DNA of 6,534 nt, taken from assembly GCA_028706415.1 (NCBI GenBank), contig JAQWBK010000081.1:1-6534 (forward strand), written 5' to 3'. Origin of the DNA: Oscillospiraceae bacterium. Its GTDB lineage: Bacteria > Bacillota > Clostridia > Oscillospirales > Acutalibacteraceae. The translations under genes were made by a program, and so were the position numbers. Below are positions 1 through 5,025 of this stretch, piece by piece; position 1 is the stretch's first letter, and each line of letters begins with the position of its first letter. The notes beneath the pieces are model-generated. The model was not told the DNA's origin and made no database searches. It saw only the letters and a program-made list of their open reading frames with translations.

Positions 1-15
1 CTTTCTGATTAAATA

Positions 16-1200
16 TCAATCAACCGTGCATTTTATAGTTCCGTCACTAACACGAAGGGAGAGACTGTCCCCCGAATTAACATCCCCGACATTTTTTATA
101 ACCCTGTTGTTCACATAAGGTATCGAGTAACCTCTTGATAATACCTTTAGAGGGCTGAGGGCGTCAAGCTTGGCGCTTATTGAGACCAGTCTTCTATCGT
201 GCTGGGACAGGCATCCTTGTGCGGCATGTATGAATGAATAAGTTATATAATCAAGCTTCATAGACTGTTCTTCAACATAAAACAGAGGGGTTGAAAGGCA
301 ACGATGTGAAAGCGCCGCCCCAAGCCTCTGTTTTGAAGAGTCCAGAACAGTGCTGATATTTCTTCGGGTAATAACCTGCATTTGCAGCAGCTTTGAGAGC
401 AGTTGCTGGCTATCGGGTACGGCAAGCTCGGCGGCGGCAGAGGGTGTGGGAGCCCGCAGGTCGGCGACAAAGTCGCATATCGTAAAATCCGTTTCATGCC
501 CCACTGCCGATATTACCGGTATATGTGATGCCGCCACAGCCTGTGCAACACCCTCGTCGTTAAACGCCCATAGCTCCTCAATAGAGCCGCCGCCCCTACC
601 TATAATGATTACATCGACGGCATTATTTATATTAAACCATTTCAGAGCATTTATCAACTGGGGGGGTGCCCCGTCCCCCTGAACCAAAACAGGGGCAAAC
701 ACAATTTCTGCCAGGGGATACCGCCGACCCAGCACATTAAAAATATCCCTGACAGCCGCACCGGTGGGAGAGGTTATAACCCCGATTTTAGACGGGTAAC
801 TCGGCAACCGGCGTTTACGGGCTTCATCAAACAGACCTTGAGCCGCCAGACGCTTTTTAAGCTGCTCAAATGCCATCTGTAATGCACCCACACCATCCGG
901 TTGGATTTCCTCAATATATATTTGGAAAGAACCGTCCTTTTCATATAGGGACACCCGGGCACGGACGATTACCTTCATTCCGTTTTCGGGTGAAAATTGC
1001 AACTTGGAGGCATGGGCTTTAAACATAACCGCCCTGACAATCGCCCCTTCATCCTTAAGCGACATATAAAGATGCCCGGATTTATAATGGTTGGTGAAAT
1101 TCGAAATTTCGCCCCCAATATAAACCGAGGTTAAGTTTTTATCGCCCTCGAGCAGCGATTTAACATAACGGTTAAGCTGACTTATGGTGATTACCCGCAT
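16..1200 (-). CDS. xseA: Exodeoxyribonuclease VII large subunit (XseA)
   Basis: Catalytic large subunit of exonuclease VII, a cytoplasmic enzyme that degrades single-stranded DNA into oligonucleotides and works with several copies of the small subunit XseB. The 394-residue product has the family order: an N-terminal OB-fold DNA-binding domain (about 1-100, with ISQLNRYVKSLL at 6-17 and GEISNF at 30-35), then the nuclease domain with SKIGVITSPTGAA (137-149), GRGGGSIEELW (201-211), GHETDFTICDFVAD (234-247) and RAPTPSAAAEL (249-259). A helical region follows, then the C-terminal signature LSPLKVLSRGYSI (348-360). The length is at the short end of the family but nothing is missing. The ATG is supported by the conserved N-terminus and by GAAAGGAG at 1210-1217. 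Its first 10 bases overlap the 3' end of the TsaD-like gene, which suggests translational coupling. Only 15 bases follow the stop; they end in CAGAAAG on the coding strand, possibly the start of an xseB ribosome site (inference). Confidence 0.97.
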   Translation of the reverse strand: MRVITISQLNRYVKSLLEGDKNLTSVYIGGEISNFTNHYKSGHLYMSLKDEGAIVRAVMFKAHASKLQFSPENGMKVIVRARVSLYEKDGSFQIYIEEIQPDGVGALQMAFEQLKKRLAAQGLFDEARKRRLPSYPSKIGVITSPTGAAVRDIFNVLGRRYPLAEIVFAPVLVQGDGAPPQLINALKWFNINNAVDVIIIGRGGGSIEELWAFNDEGVAQAVAASHIPVISAVGHETDFTICDFVADLRAPTPSAAAELAVPDSQQLLSKLLQMQVITRRNISTVLDSSKQRLGAALSHRCLSTPLFYVEEQSMKLDYITYSFIHAAQGCLSQHDRRLVSISAKLDALSPLKVLSRGYSIPYVNNRVIKNVGDVNSGDSLSLRVSDGTIKCTVD

Positions 1201-2144
1201 TTTTCGCTGCTCCTTTCGGTTTGCATTGATGCGAGAAAGGCAATTCCTGCGGCATTATCCGAGGAAAATTCCTGAGGCGAAAATAATCCACCAAAACGGC
1301 TTTCCAGAATAGAACGCATTATTTTGTTTGACATTACGCCGCCTGAATATAACACCGGAAGGTCGGGATAATCGGACAGAATCTTTTCTGTCATACCCTC
1401 CAGCGCCGATAGAATACTCAATATGCAAAACATTGCAACATCAGCAGCGGATGTGCCCTGATTATGAAGCTTCAAACACTTATTTTCTATGCCGGACAGG
1501 CTGCACCATCCGTCTTTTAATACAGCCCTTTGGTGGTGCCGCTCGGTCGATTTTACCGCAAGCTCCTCCAACTTTGGCCCTGCGGGAAATTGAAGCCCCA
1601 GCATAAGCCCCACCCTGTCAATTAGCTGTCCGGCTTTTAAATCCATAGAACCGGCGACACGCTTACAGGTTATTACCGAAGAGTCATCCGGGCGGACAAG
1701 CAAAACATCGGTTGTGCCCCCCGAAACATGAAACGCCAAAAATTCTTGTTTAAGCAGTTCCGGTCGGTTTGCACCGACAGCTGCGGCTGCGACATGCCCC
1801 TGCTGGTGTGTATAGCTGTAAATCGGTATGCCAAGCACGGCAGCCAGCTGACGCGCCGCCCCCATGCCTGCAAGAAAGCAGGGCATATATGAACCCTCCA
1901 TTTGAGAGGGGCGATCTGATGCCGCCACGGCAGTGATCGTGCCGTCATAACACTTAAACAGATTTTCTATAATCATGGGGAGCTGCCGTGTATGGTGAAA
2001 TACTGCATCACTCTGCCTTAGCCCCAGCTCGCCGTCTTTAACAGGCAAAAGCTGCTTTTTCTGAATAAGCTCACCTGATTTGATATCATACAGGGCGGCC
2101 GAGGTGGTATAATTGCTGGTGTCTATGCCAAGTATTCCAGACAT
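1191..2144 (-). CDS. Divergent TsaD/Kae1-like (peptidase M22 fold) protein
   Basis: A 317-residue member of the ASKHA-fold TsaD/Kae1/Qri7 superfamily, but not an orthodox TsaD (the t6A tRNA threonylcarbamoyltransferase). Conserved marks are ILGIDTSNYTTSAA at 4-17 (canonical GIETSCDET), HQQGH at 113-117 (canonical HMEGH, two metal-binding His), VSGGTTD at 140-146 (canonical VSGGHT), MDLKAGQLIDRVG at 167-179, SLSGIENK at 215-222 (canonical FSFSGLK), SGGVMSNK at 267-274 and SSDNAAGIA at 294-302, which supplies the third metal ligand D296. Differences: the acidic DE of ETSCDET is replaced by YT, and the GPG-containing segment of TsaD is replaced by DRPSQMEGSYMP (77-88). Fold and metal site therefore look intact while the substrate side is altered; the function is unknown. 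The ATG is 3 bases after the nusB stop, with AAAAGGGGA at 2152-2160 as ribosome site. It holds the place of folD in the B. subtilis nusB-folD-xseA order. Databases often name such proteins O-sialoglycoprotein endopeptidase, which is an inherited label. Confidence 0.85.
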   Translation of the reverse strand: MSGILGIDTSNYTTSAALYDIKSGELIQKKQLLPVKDGELGLRQSDAVFHHTRQLPMIIENLFKCYDGTITAVAASDRPSQMEGSYMPCFLAGMGAARQLAAVLGIPIYSYTHQQGHVAAAAVGANRPELLKQEFLAFHVSGGTTDVLLVRPDDSSVITCKRVAGSMDLKAGQLIDRVGLMLGLQFPAGPKLEELAVKSTERHHQRAVLKDGWCSLSGIENKCLKLHNQGTSAADVAMFCILSILSALEGMTEKILSDYPDLPVLYSGGVMSNKIMRSILESRFGGLFSPQEFSSDNAAGIAFLASMQTERSSEKCG

Positions 2145-2147
2145 GCC

Positions 2148-2546
2148 CTATTCCCCTTTTTGAAGTGCTACACCGCCCAGGACACCGTTAATAAAAGCGG
2201 GATCTTCATCTCCGCCGTATTTTTTTGCAAGCTCGACCGCTTCGTTAATCGAAACACTGACCGGAATATCATTCATATACCGCATCTCAAAAACGGCAAG
2301 ACGCATGATGGCAAGACCAACCCTGGAAATGCGTTCCTTGTTCCATTTGTGGGAATTAGCCGAAATGGCGGGGTCGATTTCATCAATATGCTTGTCCACA
2401 CCTTCTGCAAGCTCAAGTGCAAACGCATTTACCTTAATATCCCTCGCTTCGCCTGCATTAGAAAGAATATCCTTGATGGAACAATCTGTAAAGGATTTTT
2501 CAAAAAGAAGAATAAATGCAAGTTCGCGCGCTTCGCGTCGTGTCAT
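2148..2546 (-). CDS. nusB: Transcription antitermination factor NusB
   Basis: NusB binds boxA RNA together with NusE (ribosomal protein S10) and prevents premature termination, chiefly in rRNA operons. From the chosen start the protein has 132 residues, normal for the all-helical family. Visible signatures are the basic N-terminus TRREARELAFILLF (2-15), which forms the RNA-binding face in the family, WNKERISRVGLAIMRLAVFE (68-87), IPVSVSINEAVELAKKYG (94-111) and the ending FINGVLGGVA (118-127). An in-frame ATG four codons upstream (2556-2558) would give 136 residues. I prefer the ATG at 2544-2546 because the only ribosome site, GAAAGG at 2560-2565, is 13 bases from it but 1 base from the upstream ATG, while the same motif lies 11-12 bases from the start in five neighbouring genes. 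Family members usually begin close to the RREAR motif too. The gene follows asp23 after a gap filled by a structured inverted-repeat element, and the TsaD-like gene starts 3 bases after its stop. Confidence 0.95.
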   Translation of the reverse strand: MTRREARELAFILLFEKSFTDCSIKDILSNAGEARDIKVNAFALELAEGVDKHIDEIDPAISANSHKWNKERISRVGLAIMRLAVFEMRYMNDIPVSVSINEAVELAKKYGGDEDPAFINGVLGGVALQKGE

Positions 2547-2559
2547 ATTATCTATCATG

Positions 2560-2565
2560 CCTTTC
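2560..2565 (-). promoter_or_regulatory. Ribosome binding site deciding the nusB start
   Basis: GAAAGG on the coding strand. It is 1 base from the first in-frame ATG (2556-2558) and 13 bases from the second (2544-2546). The same GAAAGG lies 11-12 bases ahead of the ATG in xseA, asp23, spoIIIAH, spoIIIAG and spoIIIAF, so the second ATG fits better. Confidence 0.6.
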
Positions 2566-2627
2566 GCAGGTAATTCAATCAGATAAAAATATTATCACCC
2601 ATAATCCGACATTTACCATAACAAAAA

Positions 2628-2748
2628 AGCACCGCCTCAAAAAAAGAATTCCGGCAAGAACAGAGCCCTTGCCCTACAGTGAGCATGGTAATATGCATAC
2701 TATCTGTAGGAGCGGGTTTAATACCCGCCCGTTTTTTGAGACAGTGCT
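2628..2748. repeat. Cloverleaf-forming inverted-repeat element
   Basis: A 121-bp non-coding element in the asp23-nusB gap. Its ends are a 17-bp inverted repeat, 2628-2644 against 2732-2748, matching at 15 of 17 positions. Both mismatches read as G.U wobbles in minus-strand RNA, so all 17 pairs can form there. The interior is nearly filled by three hairpins: 2653-2658 with 2668-2673 (6 bp, 9-nt loop), 2674-2679 with 2704-2709 (6 bp, continued inside by 2682-2687 with 2696-2701), and 2712-2717 with 2723-2728 (6 bp GC-rich, 5-nt loop). This makes a four-way junction like a cloverleaf. I see no coding frame and no obvious target-site duplication. It could be a MITE-like or REP-like interspersed repeat, or a structured RNA domain. 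The pairings are direct observations; the class is inference. Confidence 0.7.
2709..2737 (+). terminator. Possible plus-strand intrinsic terminator within the element
   Basis: Read on the plus strand, the hairpin GCGGGT/ACCCGC (2712-2717 with 2723-2728, optionally extended by GG/CC around a bulged A) is followed by CCG and then T6 (2732-2737). That is a textbook hairpin plus U tract. No plus-strand gene precedes it, so a need for termination is not evident; it would block antisense transcription into asp23 if used. Confidence 0.35.
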
Positions 2749-2758
2749 GTTTGCTCTG

Positions 2759-3127
2759 TTAAACAGGAGTTTCTTTATTCTCGTCAATTACAATTCCGGC
2801 AATATGAACATTGACCTTGTTTACCGGCTTGCCGGTCATTGACTGAACCGCGACCTTAACACTGTGCTGTACTGCGGGCGCCACATCAGGAATTCGTGCA
2901 CCAAGATAGATGTTGATATATACATCCAGAATGGTTTCACTTTCATTGTTAAGAACCCTTACAGCCTTGGCCGCAGTATTACCTATAAGGCCCCGGATAT
3001 CGGTAGGCTTCTGTGCCATTCCGGCCACCCCTGCAACCTCCATAACAGCAGAACTGGCTATTGAAGCGATCACTTCCTCCGATATTATACAGCTGCCCTC
3101 GGAGGACTTATATTCTTTCCTGTTCAT
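2759..3127 (-). CDS. Asp23/Gls24 family envelope stress protein (YqhY-like)
   Basis: A 122-residue cytoplasmic protein of the Asp23/Gls24 (DUF322) family, first named from alkaline-shock protein 23 of Staphylococcus. It shows the family core: GSCIISEEVIASIASSAVME (11-30), the small-residue run VAGVAGMA (31-38), a central strand region ILDVYINIYLGARIPDVAP (66-84), the helix VQHSVKVAVQSMTG (86-99) and the closing strand VNKVNVHIAGIVI (102-114). There is no signal peptide or membrane segment. B. subtilis yqhY has the same position directly upstream of nusB and has been linked to control of acetyl-CoA carboxylase, but accBC are not adjacent here. The ribosome site GAAAGGCAGG lies at 3135-3144, 7 bases from the ATG. 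It is the first gene after the promoter at 3229-3256, and its stop is 10 bases from the structured element. The molecular role is not settled for the family. Confidence 0.92.
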   Translation of the reverse strand: MNRKEYKSSEGSCIISEEVIASIASSAVMEVAGVAGMAQKPTDIRGLIGNTAAKAVRVLNNESETILDVYINIYLGARIPDVAPAVQHSVKVAVQSMTGKPVNKVNVHIAGIVIDENKETPV

Positions 3128-3228
3128 TAAAAAACCTGCCTTTCAGAATCCTTCCTAAACAATCAACAGCCTTATACTGCTGAATTTAAGACTGTAATAG
3201 AAAACATTAATAATCCGCTATAACAACT

Positions 3229-3256
3229 ATTATACCACAAAGTGCTTTTCGAGCAA
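3229..3256 (-). promoter_or_regulatory. SigA-type promoter with extended -10, upstream of asp23
   Basis: On the coding strand a perfect TATAAT (3234-3229) is preceded by TGG, giving the extended -10 form TGnTATAAT. TTGCTC at 3256-3251 is a partial -35 (TTG conserved) with a 16-base spacer. Transcription would start near 3222 and leave a leader of about 95 bases before the asp23 ATG at 3127. The position, just after the spoIIIAH stop (3267), fits a vegetative promoter that frees asp23-nusB-xseA from the sporulation operon. Confidence 0.65.
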
Positions 3257-3266
3257 CCATTATTTA

Positions 3267-3833
3267 TTATTTTACGGTTACAATGTTGACATTTTGTGCG
3301 ACAACTTTCGACTGAGCAACAACAATATCGGTGATTTGTATCGCCTGAGTCGCTTTTAAATCCTCCGAGCGCACCACAATATTGCATTTATCATCCTCAA
3401 TATATGCAATGCATTCTTTATGACCCTTTGCCTTTATTAGGTTTTCAATTTTACTTTCCTGCTCAATGGATGCGGAAAGTGCGGCAGCCTTTTCAAGCGC
3501 CATTTCTTGTGTTTTCTGGCTTGCCTTAACATCATTTACCATATCCCGAATAATATCCAGAGCCTCTTGTCTGGCCGTTTCTCGATTAAGCCGCGCCTGC
3601 ACAAAATAATCTGACGGGTTGACAGACTCTTTTTCGCCTGCTTTGTCCGGCTTTGTGACGGTTGACGGATTGTCAACAAAATGTGCGTCTCCGAAATTTC
3701 CGGAGCTGGAGGTTGATGCATCGGTTGGCAGCGAACTATCCACGGTAAAATAATAGTTGAGATATACCGCCACCCCTAACGCCACCACCAGAATCGCCAG
3801 CATTACCTGTTTTTTACCCAATATTCTATTCAT
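3267..3833 (-). CDS. spoIIIAH: Stage III sporulation protein AH
   Basis: Mother-cell component of the SpoIIIA-SpoIIQ channel. In B. subtilis its extracellular domain, which resembles YscJ/FliF ring-building proteins, binds forespore SpoIIQ across the space between the two membranes. The 188-residue product has a short basic N-terminus (MNRILGKK), one membrane helix at about 9-29, a low-complexity Ser/Thr/Asp/Pro linker (about 31-74), and the conserved domain from SDYFVQARLNRETARQEAL (74-92) through a Lys/Glu/Ala-rich helix (about 100-130) to IAYIEDDKCNIVV (142-154) and the closing VVAQSKVVAQNVNIV (171-185). It is somewhat shorter than the 218-residue B. subtilis protein, mainly in the linker. 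The ATG is supported by GAAAGGA at 3845-3851, 11 bases away. It is the last spoIIIA gene; I see no convincing terminator after it, so read-through into asp23 during sporulation is possible. Confidence 0.96.
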   Translation of the reverse strand: MNRILGKKQVMLAILVVALGVAVYLNYYFTVDSSLPTDASTSSSGNFGDAHFVDNPSTVTKPDKAGEKESVNPSDYFVQARLNRETARQEALDIIRDMVNDVKASQKTQEMALEKAAALSASIEQESKIENLIKAKGHKECIAYIEDDKCNIVVRSEDLKATQAIQITDIVVAQSKVVAQNVNIVTVK

Positions 3834-3890
3834 AGCTGCTTCAATCCTTTCATTTTTTAGAAAATTTATTAAATTGGTTAGTAAAAAATG

Positions 3891-4454
3891 TTAATCGGAT
3901 AATTTCGTTACACAAACTCTTTTTGAAGATATATTAAGCACGGTGGTTAAGGTGTTTACTATTCGTTGTTGCACCACCGGTTGATCCCCTCCCTCACATA
4001 TCACCACAACCCCCTTAACGGTGGGTTGGATTTCGGTCACCAATAATCCCTGCCTACCGTTGTCGGTATCCACAATAATTATCGATTCACGATTATCTTC
4101 CCGCTCAGAAATTCTGTTTGAATCTTCCTGGCGGTCTGTATTTATATCCTGCTCCACCGCGTATATGTATTCAACGCTGTTTTCAAGCGTTACCATAACC
4201 CTGCAATCACCCGCCCCCTCAATACTGCCGATTATTTCGGTAAGCCTCTGCTCTGTATCGACAACAAACTCCTCTGCTGTTTTCACACTCTTACCCTGTT
4301 TTGCTCTGTTCTTTGTTCCATTGGATAAAAATGATGACAGACCGATTAGTAATATTCCTATTAGACCAATAGCAATCAATATCCGGCGCCCCATATTACT
4401 CTTCATCCAATCCGGCAGCCGTTTTAATATTACCAGGCCTGATTTTTCCTCCAT
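3891..4454 (-). CDS. spoIIIAG: Stage III sporulation protein AG
   Basis: Single-pass membrane protein that in B. subtilis forms a large oligomeric ring on the outer face of the mother-cell membrane, as part of the feeding-tube channel. The 187-residue product has a cytoplasmic N-terminus (ending near MGRR at 21-24), a membrane helix at about 25-43, and a ring-building domain in two parts: VVDTEQRLTEIIGSIEGAGD (64-83) with VRVMVTLE-like strands (85-91), and IQPTVKGVVVICEGGDQPVV (142-161) with INTL-type helix and closing VLNISSKRVCV (172-182). The segment between them (about 101-128) is highly charged and polar, matching the insertion that forms the long beta-barrel part of the SpoIIIAG ring. 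The ribosome site GGAAAGGA is at 4465-4472, 10 bases from the ATG. The gaps to spoIIIAF (58 bp) and spoIIIAH (57 bp) hold no other gene. Confidence 0.96.
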   Translation of the reverse strand: MEEKSGLVILKRLPDWMKSNMGRRILIAIGLIGILLIGLSSFLSNGTKNRAKQGKSVKTAEEFVVDTEQRLTEIIGSIEGAGDCRVMVTLENSVEYIYAVEQDINTDRQEDSNRISEREDNRESIIIVDTDNGRQGLLVTEIQPTVKGVVVICEGGDQPVVQQRIVNTLTTVLNISSKRVCVTKLSD

Positions 4455-4512
4455 ATTTATTCAATCCTTTCCGTCATACAACAGCATATGCATGTCTTTG
4501 ATTATGAATCAT

Positions 4513-4986
4513 TTATTCAAGAATTATCACGGTAACTTCTACCCCCAGACGCTCCTCCATTAACTGCTCGGCAGTTAGGGACAAAGACCTGTTTTGTTTG
4601 TCCAGATAAAGAACAACACCGTTAATATATATGCGGCTGTCCTCATCAATATCAATGTTTGCTTCAATTTTTCCAAGCTCAATATTATGTTCGGATAAAG
4701 TCTGTCTAGCGGTTAGTTCCAATGCCGTATTTACCTGTGATTTTATTTGCTGTTTTACCTTGTGTTGAATATCATCTGCCGAAACCGCCCGGGGCAGGTT
4801 ATCGAAATTAATATCTTCTATTGATTTCACCGAAAGGAGCGGAGAAGCAAGGCAGCAAAGAAAAAATGCGGCGGTTATTAGCCTGAAGATGTTGCCCAGA
4901 CCCTTTTTTGGTGCGAGAATTTGAAAAGCGGTACATCCTACAGCCGCAAAACAAAGAGCGGCTGCCCATTTCGTTATACCATCCAT
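4513..4986 (-). CDS. spoIIIAF: Stage III sporulation protein AF
   Basis: Membrane component of the SpoIIIA complex. The 157-residue product has two N-terminal membrane helices (about 5-25 and 32-52) separated by a short APKKGLGN turn, and a soluble C-terminal domain (about 60-157) with an amphipathic helix (about 70-100), GKIEANIDIDEDSRIYINGV (105-124) and an ending EERLGVEVTVIIL (144-156). The C-terminal part is of the ring-building type seen in other SpoIIIA proteins, consistent with published work on SpoIIIAF. The ribosome site GGAAAGGC at 4998-5005 is 11 bases from the ATG. A 39-bp gap separates it from the spoIIIAE stop, and it sits in the usual AE-AF-AG order. Sequence similarity within this family is low, so identification rests on topology plus position as well as motif. 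Confidence 0.94.
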   Translation of the reverse strand: MDGITKWAAALCFAAVGCTAFQILAPKKGLGNIFRLITAAFFLCCLASPLLSVKSIEDINFDNLPRAVSADDIQHKVKQQIKSQVNTALELTARQTLSEHNIELGKIEANIDIDEDSRIYINGVVLYLDKQNRSLSLTAEQLMEERLGVEVTVIILE

Positions 4987-5025
4987 TTATAATCAATGCC
5001 TTTCCGCGGAATTTTTAACAGGTAA

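Larger units (their letters stand above)
2622..2748 (-). terminator. Terminator-like stem followed by U6 after asp23
   Basis: In the minus-strand transcript the 3' arm of the 17-bp stem ends in GGTGCT and runs straight into a T tract (coding-strand T6 at 2628-2623). The first hairpin arm begins 10 bases after the asp23 stop codon. A second terminator-like unit is nested inside: the hairpin 2653-2673 is followed, 7 bases later, by T7 at 2645-2639. The very long loop (87 nt) is atypical for intrinsic termination unless the inner hairpins fold first and bring the arms together. It lies upstream of nusB, so full termination would cut off nusB, the TsaD-like gene and xseA; partial read-through or RNA processing is more likely. 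Confidence 0.5.

Noticed and set aside
660..666. Run of seven G (C7 on the coding strand) inside xseA, a possible phase-variable slippage site
   Set aside because: The reading frame is intact and the run encodes ordinary Gly-Ala-Pro-Pro residues in a variable loop; a single short tract in a housekeeping nuclease gives no support for phase variation.
2559..2622. Possible nusB promoter with TAATAT preceded by TG at about 2591-2599 on the coding strand
   Set aside because: The -10 matches only four of six positions and no acceptable -35 lies 16-18 bases upstream.
2628..2748. Reading the three-hairpin element as a tRNA because of its cloverleaf shape
   Set aside because: The stem lengths are wrong (17-bp outer stem), there is no T-loop GTTCAA-type motif in the right place, no anticodon loop of 7 bases and no CCA-ready 3' end.
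2628..2748. CRISPR array or insertion sequence
   Set aside because: There are no regularly spaced direct repeats, no transposase frame and no visible target-site duplication; at most it would be a non-autonomous element.
2160..2842. Plus-strand open frames opposite nusB and across the structured element
   Set aside because: They mirror the real minus-strand genes or cross the inverted repeat, lack a plausible ribosome site and show no recognisable protein family.
4455..4520. Ten-base direct repeat ATTTATTCAA at 4455-4464 and 4511-4520
   Set aside because: Short, AT-rich and covering a ribosome-site spacer and a stop codon; expected by chance and without flanking duplication features.
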